From contig JAGXRZ010000062.1 in assembly GCA_018335585.1 (NCBI GenBank), positions 1 to 43,055 of the forward strand: a stretch of DNA of 43,055 nt. Direction: 5' to 3'. This DNA comes from Selenomonadales bacterium. Its GTDB lineage: Bacteria; Bacillota; UBA994. Within the stretch, counting starts at the first letter, position 1, and each line of letters begins with the position of its first letter. The notes under the pieces were generated by a model. The model worked only from the letters and a program-made list of their open reading frames with translations. It ran no database searches and had not been told where the DNA came from. Below are positions 31,821 to 39,121 of the stretch, piece after piece. Both the position numbers and the translations under genes were made by a program.

Positions 31821-32909
31821 ATGTTATCAGGAAACCGGAAATTCCTTGTTCCCTTATTGGTAATCGCTCTTTTGGCCACTAGTTTACTCTGGACCTTCCG
31901 TGCTCGCCCTGCGTTCGCACATATCACGCTGGAAGTTAATCCGAACCTGACGCTTACGGTTGACTCGAGGAACCGCGTTTTGGCCGTCGAACTAGGGGAA
32001 GGCAAAGCGCAAGAGCTTTTTGCCGACACCGATTTCCGCCATATGCCGCTTGAGGCGGCCCTCCGGCAAATCACCGCCAAAATCGAAGCGGCAGGGCTCC
32101 TTACTCCTGAGAGGCGTGTACTGCTAACTGCCCATGCGGCGACAGGCACTACCCCGGAACAACTGGCTCCGCTGGTGAAAAAGGCACAGGCAGTGATAGA
32201 CGTCCACATCAGAGAGGCTGCGTCGGCGGTACCGGTAGCCACGGCGATTGTATCGGCACCGCTAAGCGAGGCAGCAAAGAGACTGGGCGTATTGCCCTCA
32301 GTTTACGCAGAACTGATCGCCGGCGGCATATCCAATGAAACTCTGGTGGCACTGTTTGGCCAACTGACCGGCGAGGGCATTACCGCCAAGAATTTTCGCA
32401 AAGAGATTCGCGACATAGCCGAGAGCCTGCTCGATATGCGGGAGGAAGGCATTAGCGAGGCAATGGCTCTGCAGGTGCTGCAAAAGGCCATTAAGGCAGA
32501 CCCGGCTCTGCGCGAAGTTACTACTATCGCTTATGATTTCCTAGACCTAGTCGAGGCCGGGTTTGCGCCTGAAGCTGCACTGGCCGCCATTTCTCGGGCT
32601 ATCGCCGCCGACCCGACGCTCCGCGAACATAGCACAATTGTTGCGGTGCTTGCCGATCTAAAAGAGCAGGGCCTCTCCGACACAGATGCGTTAACTAAGC
32701 TTGAGCAGGCCATTACCGCCGACCCCACCCTGCGCAGTCTAGACGATTTGGTGGAAAAGGCCCCCCCGGGCACGCGCGGCCGCGCTCTAGGGAGGAACAA
32801 GGACAAAGATCGGGCTGACGAAGATAAGGATGACGAGGACGACGACAGCGACGACGACGACAGCGGCAAACCCGAGTTTCCCGGCAAGGGCAAGGCACGC
32901 GGACGCTAA
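31821..32909 (+). CDS. Second RsgI-like membrane-anchored protein with 37-residue repeats
   Basis: About 362 residues from the ATG at 31821 (AGAGGTG at 7 bases; a GTG at 31812 is less likely). An N-terminal helix at about residues 8-30 serves as anchor or uncleaved signal, with almost no cytoplasmic part. The domain AHITLEVNPNLTLTVDSRNR is a paralogue of the RsgI-type domain in the preceding gene, as are the following helical segments (AGLLTPERRVLLTA vs AALLDATSRVWLVA). Then come three copies of a ~37-residue helical repeat, each ending AI-x-ADP-x-LR. The tail is Asp-rich and ends in a basic GKGKARGR. Lacking a sigma-binding domain, it may be a co-sensor or decoy. A terminator follows. Confidence 0.75.
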   Translation: MLSGNRKFLVPLLVIALLATSLLWTFRARPAFAHITLEVNPNLTLTVDSRNRVLAVELGEGKAQELFADTDFRHMPLEAALRQITAKIEAAGLLTPERRVLLTAHAATGTTPEQLAPLVKKAQAVIDVHIREAASAVPVATAIVSAPLSEAAKRLGVLPSVYAELIAGGISNETLVALFGQLTGEGITAKNFRKEIRDIAESLLDMREEGISEAMALQVLQKAIKADPALREVTTIAYDFLDLVEAGFAPEAALAAISRAIAADPTLREHSTIVAVLADLKEQGLSDTDALTKLEQAITADPTLRSLDDLVEKAPPGTRGRALGRNKDKDRADEDKDDEDDDSDDDDSGKPEFPGKGKARGR

Positions 32910-32933
32910 ACCTAGTAGCGACAACGAACAGAG

Positions 32934-32964
32934 GGCTCCCCGCAATATCGGGGAGCCTTTTTTT
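32934..32964 (+). terminator. Terminator of the ECF sigma/RsgI-like operon
   Basis: GGCTCCCCG (32934-32942) pairs with CGGGGAGCC (32949-32957) around CAATAT, followed by seven T. A strong intrinsic terminator. Confidence 0.95.
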
Positions 32965-32974
32965 GATCAGACCA

Positions 32975-33004
32975 TTGACAACATCTACTTGCCCTTGCTA
33001 AAAT
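32975..33004 (+). promoter_or_regulatory. Sigma-A promoter of the ABC transporter operon
   Basis: TTGACA (32975-32980), 18-base spacer, TAAAAT (32999-33004), about 40 bases upstream of the ATPase ATG. Confidence 0.75.
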
Positions 33005-33045
33005 CAAGGCACGTATTATTAATATAAAGGGGTTGATACACATAC

Positions 33046-34014
33046 ATGAGCATGCTAGATATTCATAACCTCAGGAAGACTTTCGCCGGCAAGAAGCAGA
33101 AGGTGGTGGCCGTGGACGACGTGTCTTTCACAGTGCTACCGGGGGAAATGGTGGGGTTGCTGGGCCCAAACGGCGCGGGCAAGACTACCATCATTAAATC
33201 TGTGCTTGGCATCGTCGAGCCTGACAGCGGCACGATTAGCGTTAAGGGGTATAGCCCGGCGCGGGAGCTTAGGCAGCTCCTCTCCCACACCGCGGCGGTA
33301 CTTGAGGGTAGTCGCAACATCTATTGGCGCCTAAGTGTGTGGGAGAACATCTGCTTCTTTGCGGGTATTCACGGCATATCTGTAGCCGCGGGCAAGAGCT
33401 ACTTCGAACACCTCTTGACCACCTTTAGTCTCAAAGAGAAGCGCGACAGCGAGGTGCGCCATTTGTCGCAGGGCATGAAGCAAAAGGTGGCCATCTGCTG
33501 CGCACTGGCCAAGCAGACCTCGCTTGTTTTTCTGGATGAACCCACGCTTGGACTCGACGTAGAAACTTCCTATGAACTGCGCGATGCACTAAAAGACCTG
33601 GTACAAAATGAGCAGCGCACCGTCGTGGTGAGCAGTCACGATATGGACGTGATTCAGGATATTTGCCAGCGTGCCATTATTGTATCCGGAGGCAGAGTGA
33701 TCGCCGACGAAAGAATCATCGACCTATTAGCGCTCTTCGAAAGCCGCACATTCAAGCTTGTCGTGGCGGGGGCCGAACACAAGGAGCTGCTTGCTGCGCT
33801 AACCCACATCTTCCCGCATTTTACTTACAGCACTAACGACAGGCAGCTCCTGCTTACGGCTAACTTGCCGCAAGCGAGCGACCTGTACGCCTTAATCGAC
33901 CTCTTGCGTGAACACGGTGCCGAGCTTGAGACCATTAACCAAGAGGCGCCCGACCTAGAAAAAGTCTTTGTCAACCTGGTGCGGAAGGAGAGAGAGCGGT
34001 GCAACGGTATTTAA
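33046..34014 (+). CDS. ABC transporter ATP-binding protein
   Basis: 322 residues. Walker A GPNGAGKTT, Q-loop region, signature LSQGMKQKVAI, Walker B LVFLDEPTLGLD, and switch His in VVSSHDMD. A C-terminal extension of about 90 residues (ALFESRTFKLVVAGAEHKEL ...) is of the type found in CcmA/NatA-like exporters. It energises the permease that overlaps it by 16 bases. A drug, lipid, Na+ or antibiotic-type export role is typical, but the substrate is unknown. The ribosome site (AAAGGGG) is about 13 bases from the ATG, longer than usual. Confidence 0.93.
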   Translation: MSMLDIHNLRKTFAGKKQKVVAVDDVSFTVLPGEMVGLLGPNGAGKTTIIKSVLGIVEPDSGTISVKGYSPARELRQLLSHTAAVLEGSRNIYWRLSVWENICFFAGIHGISVAAGKSYFEHLLTTFSLKEKRDSEVRHLSQGMKQKVAICCALAKQTSLVFLDEPTLGLDVETSYELRDALKDLVQNEQRTVVVSSHDMDVIQDICQRAIIVSGGRVIADERIIDLLALFESRTFKLVVAGAEHKELLAALTHIFPHFTYSTNDRQLLLTANLPQASDLYALIDLLREHGAELETINQEAPDLEKVFVNLVRKERERCNGI

Positions 34015-34778
34015 TCGCCATGCGGGCCATGATTACCCGCAACCTGATCAATATGCGGCGCTATGTGTTTAACACCATATCGGGGCTAGTCACGATGTAC
34101 ATAGTCTTTATGCTGCTTTTTATGGGGGTGCGAGGCATAGGCGGCGCGGCTCTCGCCGGCGGCACGACGCTCGAAGGGTTAGTTGTAAGCTACCTGCTGT
34201 GGGTGCTTTCCATTAGCGCCTACAGCGACCTCGCATGGGACTTAAACCAAGAAGCGCAGGTAGGCACACTAGAGCAGCTGTACATCTCTCCTATCGGCTT
34301 CAACTGGCTAAATGCCTTCAACCTTATCTCGGGGCTTGGTCTAAGCTTTGTTTTCGCGAGCGTGCTCCTGACGTTAATGATGCTTACTACCGGGACGTAC
34401 CTTAACCTGGACGTAATAAGCGTGATACCGCTGATGATACTGTCGCTGCTTGGGGTCTACGGCATTGGCTTTGCTATGGGCGGCCTAGCCCTTATCTTTA
34501 AGCGCATCCAGGCCTTCTTTCAGATCTTCCAGTTTGTCTTTGTGGCTTTCCTCGCCCTGCCCCTAGACCGCTTCCCGTGGGCACAGTTTCTGCCGTTGAC
34601 CATGGGCGGGCATTTAGTTCGTCAAGTGATGGTTCACGGCACTCGCCTGTGGGAACTGCCCGCATCTTCTCTGGCGGTGCTAGCACTAGTTGGCGTCTTC
34701 TACTTAGCACTTGGCCTCACTATCTTTGAGTGGAGCGCGCGTATCGCTAAGCGCAAGGGGCTGCTAGGGCACTATTAG
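33999..34778 (+). CDS. ABC-2 type transporter permease
   Basis: 259 residues with about six membrane helices. The N-terminal RAMITRNLINMRRYVFNTIS segment and SISAYSDLAWDLNQEAQVGT-L-E-Q-L-Y-I-S-P element are characteristic of ABC-2 (NatB/DrrB-like) permeases. GTG start at 33999 with GGAAGGAG upstream, inside the ATPase gene. It forms the exporter with the preceding protein. The terminator at 34805-34836 closes this two-gene operon. Confidence 0.92.
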   Translation: MQRYLIAMRAMITRNLINMRRYVFNTISGLVTMYIVFMLLFMGVRGIGGAALAGGTTLEGLVVSYLLWVLSISAYSDLAWDLNQEAQVGTLEQLYISPIGFNWLNAFNLISGLGLSFVFASVLLTLMMLTTGTYLNLDVISVIPLMILSLLGVYGIGFAMGGLALIFKRIQAFFQIFQFVFVAFLALPLDRFPWAQFLPLTMGGHLVRQVMVHGTRLWELPASSLAVLALVGVFYLALGLTIFEWSARIAKRKGLLGHY

Positions 34779-34804
34779 GCTATTAACTAGCTACTTTAGA
34801 CAAG

Positions 34805-34836
34805 AACTCCCCCTACCTGTGCGTAGGGGGAGTTTT
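34805..34836. terminator. Terminator after the ABC operon
   Basis: AACTCCCCCTAC (34805-34816) pairs with GTAGGGGGAGTT (34823-34834) around CTGTGC, then TTTT-A-TT. The symmetric A/T flanks suggest it also serves the convergent serine-hydrolase gene ending at 34857. Confidence 0.9.
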
Positions 34837-34856
34837 ATTGTGCCGGGGAGTTGCTC

Positions 34857-36227
34857 TTAGCCTAACTTGCCTACACGGCGCAGAAGATACCGTTCGTAAA
34901 TCAGCTCGATGCCTTTGTCGCTTACCGCAAACTCAATAGGCACTCTCACGCCGGTGTTAAGCGTGTAGAACCGCTTGTGCGCGCCCGATAAATCCTCCAC
35001 AAGCAATGGCGCGGTAGTGTCGTTGTATTTGTCCTTGTTCTCAAGCATCAGGAGACTGCCCGCCTTCTTGACCTGCACGCGCATCGTGCCCTTGTAAGTC
35101 TCGTACACGCCTGTTAGCGCGGTTAGTTCGCGCTCTAGCGCGATAAAGGGGAGCTCTGCTGGCTCTTGCCCAAGCAGCAGGCACAAGGCGTATTGCCCTA
35201 TCTGCGACAGCGGATAGCCGCTGCCGTTAGCGAGTAGGACTACCCCCAGCCCTTCCTCGGGCACAAAACCCATAAAGGCAGTCGCCACGAGCACCGAGCC
35301 GCCGTGGTCAATCAGAGTGCGACCGTAAAAGGCCGGTGTATTAAACAAGCCCAAAGCGTAGTAGCGGGAGCCGAAGTTCCCCTGATAGGGGAGCGCAATG
35401 CGCGGCTCCTGCATGGCTTTGATGCCGTCTTCGCCTAAGACGCGTGTCTGCCCAAACTTGCCCCCGCCCAAATACATCGCGGCGTAGCGGGCTAAGTCGT
35501 AGATATTGCTAATCAGTGCGCCGTCGGCCGTCAAGCCGCCGTAAGCATAAGTTGAAGGCATCTGCTCGCCGGTGCGGGTGATGACGTAAGGCACGGCGAC
35601 GTCGCTGTCCTTCTCTACCGCGGCTTTGCCAAAAAAGCTTCTGTCCATACCAAGGGGCAGCAAAATATGTGTGCGCACGTAGTCCTCGTAAGGGACGCCC
35701 GCGCACTTCTCAATCACCGCGCCAAGCGCGGCATAGCCCTCGTTCAGGTAAAACCAGCGTTCGCCGGGCTTAAACAGAGTCCAGTCGTTAGCGTCCTGCA
35801 TAAAAGTCACGAGGTCGCTGTAGCTCGCAATCGGCAGCCAATTATCCTGCGCGCCCGTGCGTCCTCGGATTACCGCCTCGGCATAAGCTAACGCCGGTAT
35901 GCCGGACGAATGGGTGAGCAGGTGCAGAATGGTCACGCGCTCGCCCTGCGGCCTCACCGGAAACGGCACGTGCAGGTCGACCGGGTCGTCGAGGCGGAGC
36001 TTCCCCTGCTCGGCTAGCTGCATAATGGCTAGCGCAGTAAAGGACTTGGTCACCGAGCCGATGCCATACAGCGTCTTCGTCGTGGCCGGGAGCCCGCGCG
36101 CCACGTCTTTAAAGCCAAACGCCCTCGCCCACACCACTTCCTCTCCCTTGACGACGGCAGCTGTCAGCGACGGCAGCTTAGTTTCGGACAGCTTCTCCAG
36201 AATAAACTCCTCTAACCTAGCAAACAC
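34857..36227 (-). CDS. Serine beta-lactamase-fold hydrolase
   Basis: I place the start at GTG 36227 (MFARLEEFILEKLSETKLPS) because AGGAGG lies exactly 7 bases upstream; the frame is open to 36584 but contains another gene-like segment. That gives 456 residues. Class C beta-lactamase/esterase fold: SxxK as Ser58-V-T-Lys61 in GIGSVTKSFTALA, Y-x-N as FYLNEGYAALG, and the third motif IDHGGS. A C-terminal domain of about 120 residues (LTGVYETYKGTMRVQVKKAG) resembles the lipocalin-like add-on domains of these enzymes. There is no signal peptide from this start, so it is predicted to be cytosolic. Substrate unknown; probably a peptidase or esterase and not a resistance enzyme. Confidence 0.85.
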   Translation of the reverse strand: MFARLEEFILEKLSETKLPSLTAAVVKGEEVVWARAFGFKDVARGLPATTKTLYGIGSVTKSFTALAIMQLAEQGKLRLDDPVDLHVPFPVRPQGERVTILHLLTHSSGIPALAYAEAVIRGRTGAQDNWLPIASYSDLVTFMQDANDWTLFKPGERWFYLNEGYAALGAVIEKCAGVPYEDYVRTHILLPLGMDRSFFGKAAVEKDSDVAVPYVITRTGEQMPSTYAYGGLTADGALISNIYDLARYAAMYLGGGKFGQTRVLGEDGIKAMQEPRIALPYQGNFGSRYYALGLFNTPAFYGRTLIDHGGSVLVATAFMGFVPEEGLGVVLLANGSGYPLSQIGQYALCLLLGQEPAELPFIALERELTALTGVYETYKGTMRVQVKKAGSLLMLENKDKYNDTTAPLLVEDLSGAHKRFYTLNTGVRVPIEFAVSDKGIELIYERYLLRRVGKLG

Positions 36228-36566
36228 AACGCCACCTCCTCGTATTTGGCACACATAGGTGCTGTAAGTGGTAATTCTGCGGCGAGGCGGCAAATCCTTT
36301 AGATATGCGAAACTGCAGGCTCCCCCACTCGCAAGGCGCACGAAACGCCTGGAATGGGGGAGTCTCTCTAGCCAGTGATTAATTCTCCTCTGGGTCTCCT
36401 GGTAACCTTGGCTGTCACACAACTGGGCAATTGTCTCGGGCGGGAGATTGGCTTTTCTTAGCTCTGCGGCAAAGGCGCCTACGGCCGCTTGACGCGATGC
36501 TTTAAGGCTTAGACCCATAACACCTGCTTTGACTGCTAAGCCTAGGCCCTTGCCGGCAAGGCGCAT
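36228..36566 (-). CDS. Small ORF of the ECF operon, in frame with the serine hydrolase
   Basis: From ATG 36566 (or TTG 36584): MRLAGKGLGLAVKAGVMGLS then FAAELRKANLPPETIAQLCD. This basic helix plus a short helical domain resembles small proteins encoded after sigma/anti-sigma genes in other Firmicutes, though I cannot name a family. It starts immediately after the 36587-36961 gene. No in-frame stop separates it from the serine hydrolase, but the sequence after about residue 75 looks non-coding and contains a hairpin (36320-36362). A TAG lies one base out of frame at 36370-36368, just before that hairpin. A single-base indel, real or from sequencing, could therefore have removed the natural stop. 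Alternatively a fused protein is made. Confidence 0.45.
36320..36362 (-). other. Two-part hairpin at the end of the ECF operon
   Basis: Minus-strand CTCCCCCA (36362-36355) pairs with TGGGGGAG (36327-36320), enclosing AGGCG (36350-36346) with CGCCT (36338-36334). There is no T-tract. It may be a weak terminator or 3' mRNA-stabilising structure for the sigma-factor operon. Confidence 0.5.
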
Positions 36567-36586
36567 TAACCGTAGTGCACCCAAGG

Positions 36587-36961
36587 CTATTCTTCGTCCT
36601 CAGGGCAGCAGACAATCTCCTCGCCATGGCTTCGGTGCATCCGTATTTTGTGGCTCATCTTATGTGGGTGTATCGATACCACGCCGGGCTTGTCGATTTT
36701 GTCACTAAAGCTTTTGATTGTGCTAAGGTAGTCGCGCGTGAGACTGGAGGCAAGCTCAGTGTCAATACCGCTGGCAATAAGCTCTTTGTAGAAGTTGCCT
36801 ACTGCTTGCCCCATGCCCTTCCCGGCTTCGGGGGAATAGACTACTTCCTTTATGGACCTAATGAGATGCGGCACTTTGTCGCTTACTACGCCAAGCAGCT
36901 TGCTGATCTCTTCAACCGGAATCTCTCTTCTCCCTTTGTTTTCATCGTGTTCTTTTGACAT
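36587..36961 (-). CDS. Hypothetical protein of the ECF sigma operon
   Basis: 124 residues, highly charged, without membrane helices. IPVEEISKLLGVVSDKVPHL ... FYKELIASGIDTELASSLTR ... DYLSTIKSFSDK forms an all-helical core. The C-terminal 30 residues are His/Cys/acid-rich (HPHKMSHKIRMHRSHGEE, then CCPEDEE) and could bind metal. GGGAGG lies upstream of the ATG at 36961. It lies 16 bases after the anti-sigma gene and is followed within a few bases by the next small ORF. I do not recognise the family. A role in the stress response controlled by the sigma factor is inferred only from operon position. Confidence 0.65.
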   Translation of the reverse strand: MSKEHDENKGRREIPVEEISKLLGVVSDKVPHLIRSIKEVVYSPEAGKGMGQAVGNFYKELIASGIDTELASSLTRDYLSTIKSFSDKIDKPGVVSIHPHKMSHKIRMHRSHGEEIVCCPEDEE

Positions 36962-36977
36962 TTCTCAGACCTCCCTG

Positions 36978-37376
36978 TTAATTCCCTACTGCGGCGAGCA
37001 GCCAGTCGGCAAGTGATTGGTTTCTTAGTGTCGGGACGGGCATTTTGACTACAAGGAACCCGTCGAAGAGCGGTGGCAACGCAAATTCGGCCATGCAGAC
37101 TGTCACCCTAGGAACAGAGATTGGCACGAGCTGGAGTATCTCTCGCAGCACCCTGTGCGTCAAGGCATCGTCGGTATGGTCCGGCAGCGGTCGTGTGCAC
37201 AGCCTCGCGATGGGCAGGGAGTCAATTTCTGCGTGCAGCTTAGGCCCAATGCTATGCCAAAACGCAAGCTCCTGCCGGCATGTACCACACGTGCCGAGGT
37301 GATGCACTACCAACATTCTATCGCTTTCATCGAGGCCGTCGGCAGCAAACCAAGGCAATAGCTCGCAGATGCTCAT
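36978..37376 (-). CDS. Zinc-finger anti-sigma factor (zf-HC2 type)
   Basis: 132 residues. N-terminal ZAS/zf-HC2 module with His26-x3-Cys30-x2-Cys33 in VVHHLGTCGTCRQELAFW, preceded by the usual ICELLPWFAADGLDESDR. It binds the ECF sigma encoded directly upstream, with which it overlaps by 4 bases (ATGA). No membrane helix is visible in the C-terminal part, so this is a soluble anti-sigma. The zinc/cysteine motif suggests possible redox or metal responsiveness, as known for RsrA-type proteins, but that is inference. Confidence 0.85.
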   Translation of the reverse strand: MSICELLPWFAADGLDESDRMLVVHHLGTCGTCRQELAFWHSIGPKLHAEIDSLPIARLCTRPLPDHTDDALTHRVLREILQLVPISVPRVTVCMAEFALPPLFDGFLVVKMPVPTLRNQSLADWLLAAVGN

Positions 37377-37906
37377 GTCCTCACCTCCCCTAGGCTTGCC
37401 AGTAGCGCACGTCTGGCTAGAAACATTCGGCTTTTGACTGTACCGACCGCAACGCGCTGCAGCTCTGCTATTTCGCGGTAGGTTAATCCGGCATAATAGG
37501 CTAGTAGCACAACTTCTTGCTGCTCCTCCGGCAGAGCGCGTACCGCACTAAGTACCACCAGCCGATTTTCGCTCGACTCGCTGGCATTGCCCACGCCTAG
37601 ATGCTGGACTTCGCTAGTTAGCTCCTCCGTCGGTCGGTGTTTACGCCTTGTCTCGCGGATTTTGTTGTGTGCGACTCCAAAGACCCAAGTAGAGACGGTG
37701 GACTTCCCTGTGAATGAAGCGGCTGATTTCCACACGGTTAGGAATGTCTCCTGCAGACAGTCGCTGGCCAGTTCGCTATCCTGCAGCCGACTTAGGGCAA
37801 AGCGGTAGATGCGTTCCTTATACTTTTCGTACAGCGCCGCAAAGCTACTCGTGCAGCCTTTACTGATAGCTGCCAGCAGTTCTTGGTCACTGTACACCGC
37901 GCTCAC
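37373..37906 (-). CDS. ECF-type RNA polymerase sigma factor
   Basis: 177 residues. Region 2: SFAALYEKYKERIYRFALSR, SDCLQETFLTVWKSAASF, STWVFGVAHNKIRETRRKH. Region 4: LPEEQQEVVLLAYYAGLTYR-E-I-A ... VAVGTVKSRMFLARRAL. It is a standard SigW/RpoE-like ECF protein, unlike the sigma at 29839 in sequence detail. Starts at GTG 37906 or GTG 37897 are both possible; GAGAGGCG fits the second better. First gene of a sigma/anti-sigma/unknown/small-ORF operon. A plausible ECF promoter at 37924-37948 suggests autoregulation. Confidence 0.92.
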   Translation of the reverse strand: MSAVYSDQELLAAISKGCTSSFAALYEKYKERIYRFALSRLQDSELASDCLQETFLTVWKSAASFTGKSTVSTWVFGVAHNKIRETRRKHRPTEELTSEVQHLGVGNASESSENRLVVLSAVRALPEEQQEVVLLAYYAGLTYREIAELQRVAVGTVKSRMFLARRALLASLGEVRT

Positions 37907-37923
37907 CGCCTCTCGTATATTAG

Positions 37924-37948
37924 TGTCGGTTTAGGGGTGAGAGGTTCA
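37924..37948 (-). promoter_or_regulatory. Possible autoregulated ECF promoter
   Basis: On the minus strand TGAACC (37948-37943) and CGACA (37928-37924), with AAC and CGA 15 bases apart. This resembles the GAAC ... CGTC layout of ECF-dependent promoters and lies 18 bases upstream of the sigma gene. The 111-bp gap also must hold the promoter of the divergent ATPase gene, which I could not identify. Confidence 0.35.
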
Positions 37949-38017
37949 CTTCGCAGCAGGATTTTGCTCGATCTCGGCAGAATAAGGAGTGAAACGTAAT
38001 CGATGGGAGCTGATTAG

Positions 38018-39121
38018 GTGCTTCGACGAATCAGCATTAGAGGCTTTAAAAGCTTACGCGATGCGGACATTGAACTTCAGCAAATCAACGTGCTGATCGG
38101 TGCTAACGGAGTCGGGAAATCTAATTTCCTTGCGTTCTTTCGCATGCTCAATTACCTAACTAGTAAGGGCCTGCAGGTGTATATTGCTAAGGCTGGCGGA
38201 GCCGACATGCTTTTGCACTACGGGTCGAAGAATACTCCACGCTTAGAATGCTCCCTCGCATTTGATACAGAGCAGGGAACGAATATTTACGAGATGTCAT
38301 TAACAAGTGCTGCAGGTGATACCCTAATCTTCACTGATGAGAAAGCATGCTTTAACAGGAGGGATGGCACGCAGAGGCTTCCGATATCATTAGGTCAGGC
38401 GGGCCATAAAGAGACGGCTCTTGACGAGAGCACAGTGGAGGGTATTAGTAGAGTCGGACGCTTCATTAGATCTGCTATGAGCATGTGGCGAGTCTATCAT
38501 TTTCATGATACTTCTCCTGAGGCCAGACTAAAGAAAAAGTGTAGCATCTACGATAACGAGTACTTGCGAGATGATGCCGGGAACCTCGCTGCCTTCTTGT
38601 TTCGTTTGCGTTCTGAATCATCACCGTACTACAATCGAATTGTTGAAGCTGTTCGTCAGTTTGCGCCTTGGTTCGGTGACTTTGTTCTCAGACCAGACGT
38701 GGTGAATTCGGGGTCGATCTCCTTGGCGTGGCGTGAAAGAGACTCGGACCACTTGTTCAGCGTCGACCAGCTGTCTGATGGCACGGTAAGAATGATGGCC
38801 TTGGCTACACTCCTCTTACAACCCCAGCTACCCTCATGCATTATTCTGGATGAGCCGGAACTGGGCCTTCACCCCTATGCGCTTAACATTCTCTCAGATC
38901 TCATCAAGGCAGCCTCCATGAAGTCACAGGTAATACTGGCAACTCAATCTGCCCACCTCGTTGATCAATTCGCTGCCAAAGACATCATTGTCGCGGAGCG
39001 AAGGAACAGTCAAACAGTCTTTGAAAGACTAAATGAGGAACACCTTGCAGCTTGGCTACAAGAATACTCCCTAGGCGAGCTGTGGGATAAGAATGTCTTC
39101 GGGGGCAGGCCCGCCCTATGA
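38018..39121 (+). CDS. AAA15/21-type ABC ATPase of a putative defence pair
   Basis: 367 residues, SMC/RecF/OLD-type ATPase: FKSLRDADIELQQINVLIGA with Walker A GANGVGKSN (residues 28-36), a middle coiled/helical insert, signature-like LSDGTVRMMAL, Walker B SCIILDEPELGLHP, and VILATQSAHLVDQF. No nuclease domain is fused, in contrast to OLD proteins. The start is GTG 38018 with GGGAG upstream. The stop overlaps the DUF4276 gene (ATGA). This arrangement, a stand-alone ATPase followed by a small TOPRIM-like or DUF4276 protein, is characteristic of several anti-phage modules. Composition looks slightly less GC-rich than the neighbours, consistent with acquisition. Confidence 0.85.
   Translation: MLRRISIRGFKSLRDADIELQQINVLIGANGVGKSNFLAFFRMLNYLTSKGLQVYIAKAGGADMLLHYGSKNTPRLECSLAFDTEQGTNIYEMSLTSAAGDTLIFTDEKACFNRRDGTQRLPISLGQAGHKETALDESTVEGISRVGRFIRSAMSMWRVYHFHDTSPEARLKKKCSIYDNEYLRDDAGNLAAFLFRLRSESSPYYNRIVEAVRQFAPWFGDFVLRPDVVNSGSISLAWRERDSDHLFSVDQLSDGTVRMMALATLLLQPQLPSCIILDEPELGLHPYALNILSDLIKAASMKSQVILATQSAHLVDQFAAKDIIVAERRNSQTVFERLNEEHLAAWLQEYSLGELWDKNVFGGRPAL

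Noticed and set aside
31433-32242. A 269-codon minus-strand open frame across the two RsgI-like genes
   Set aside because: Its leucine/alanine-rich translation is the antisense of the hexamer and acidic repeats; strong plus-strand genes with ribosome sites and a terminator explain the region.
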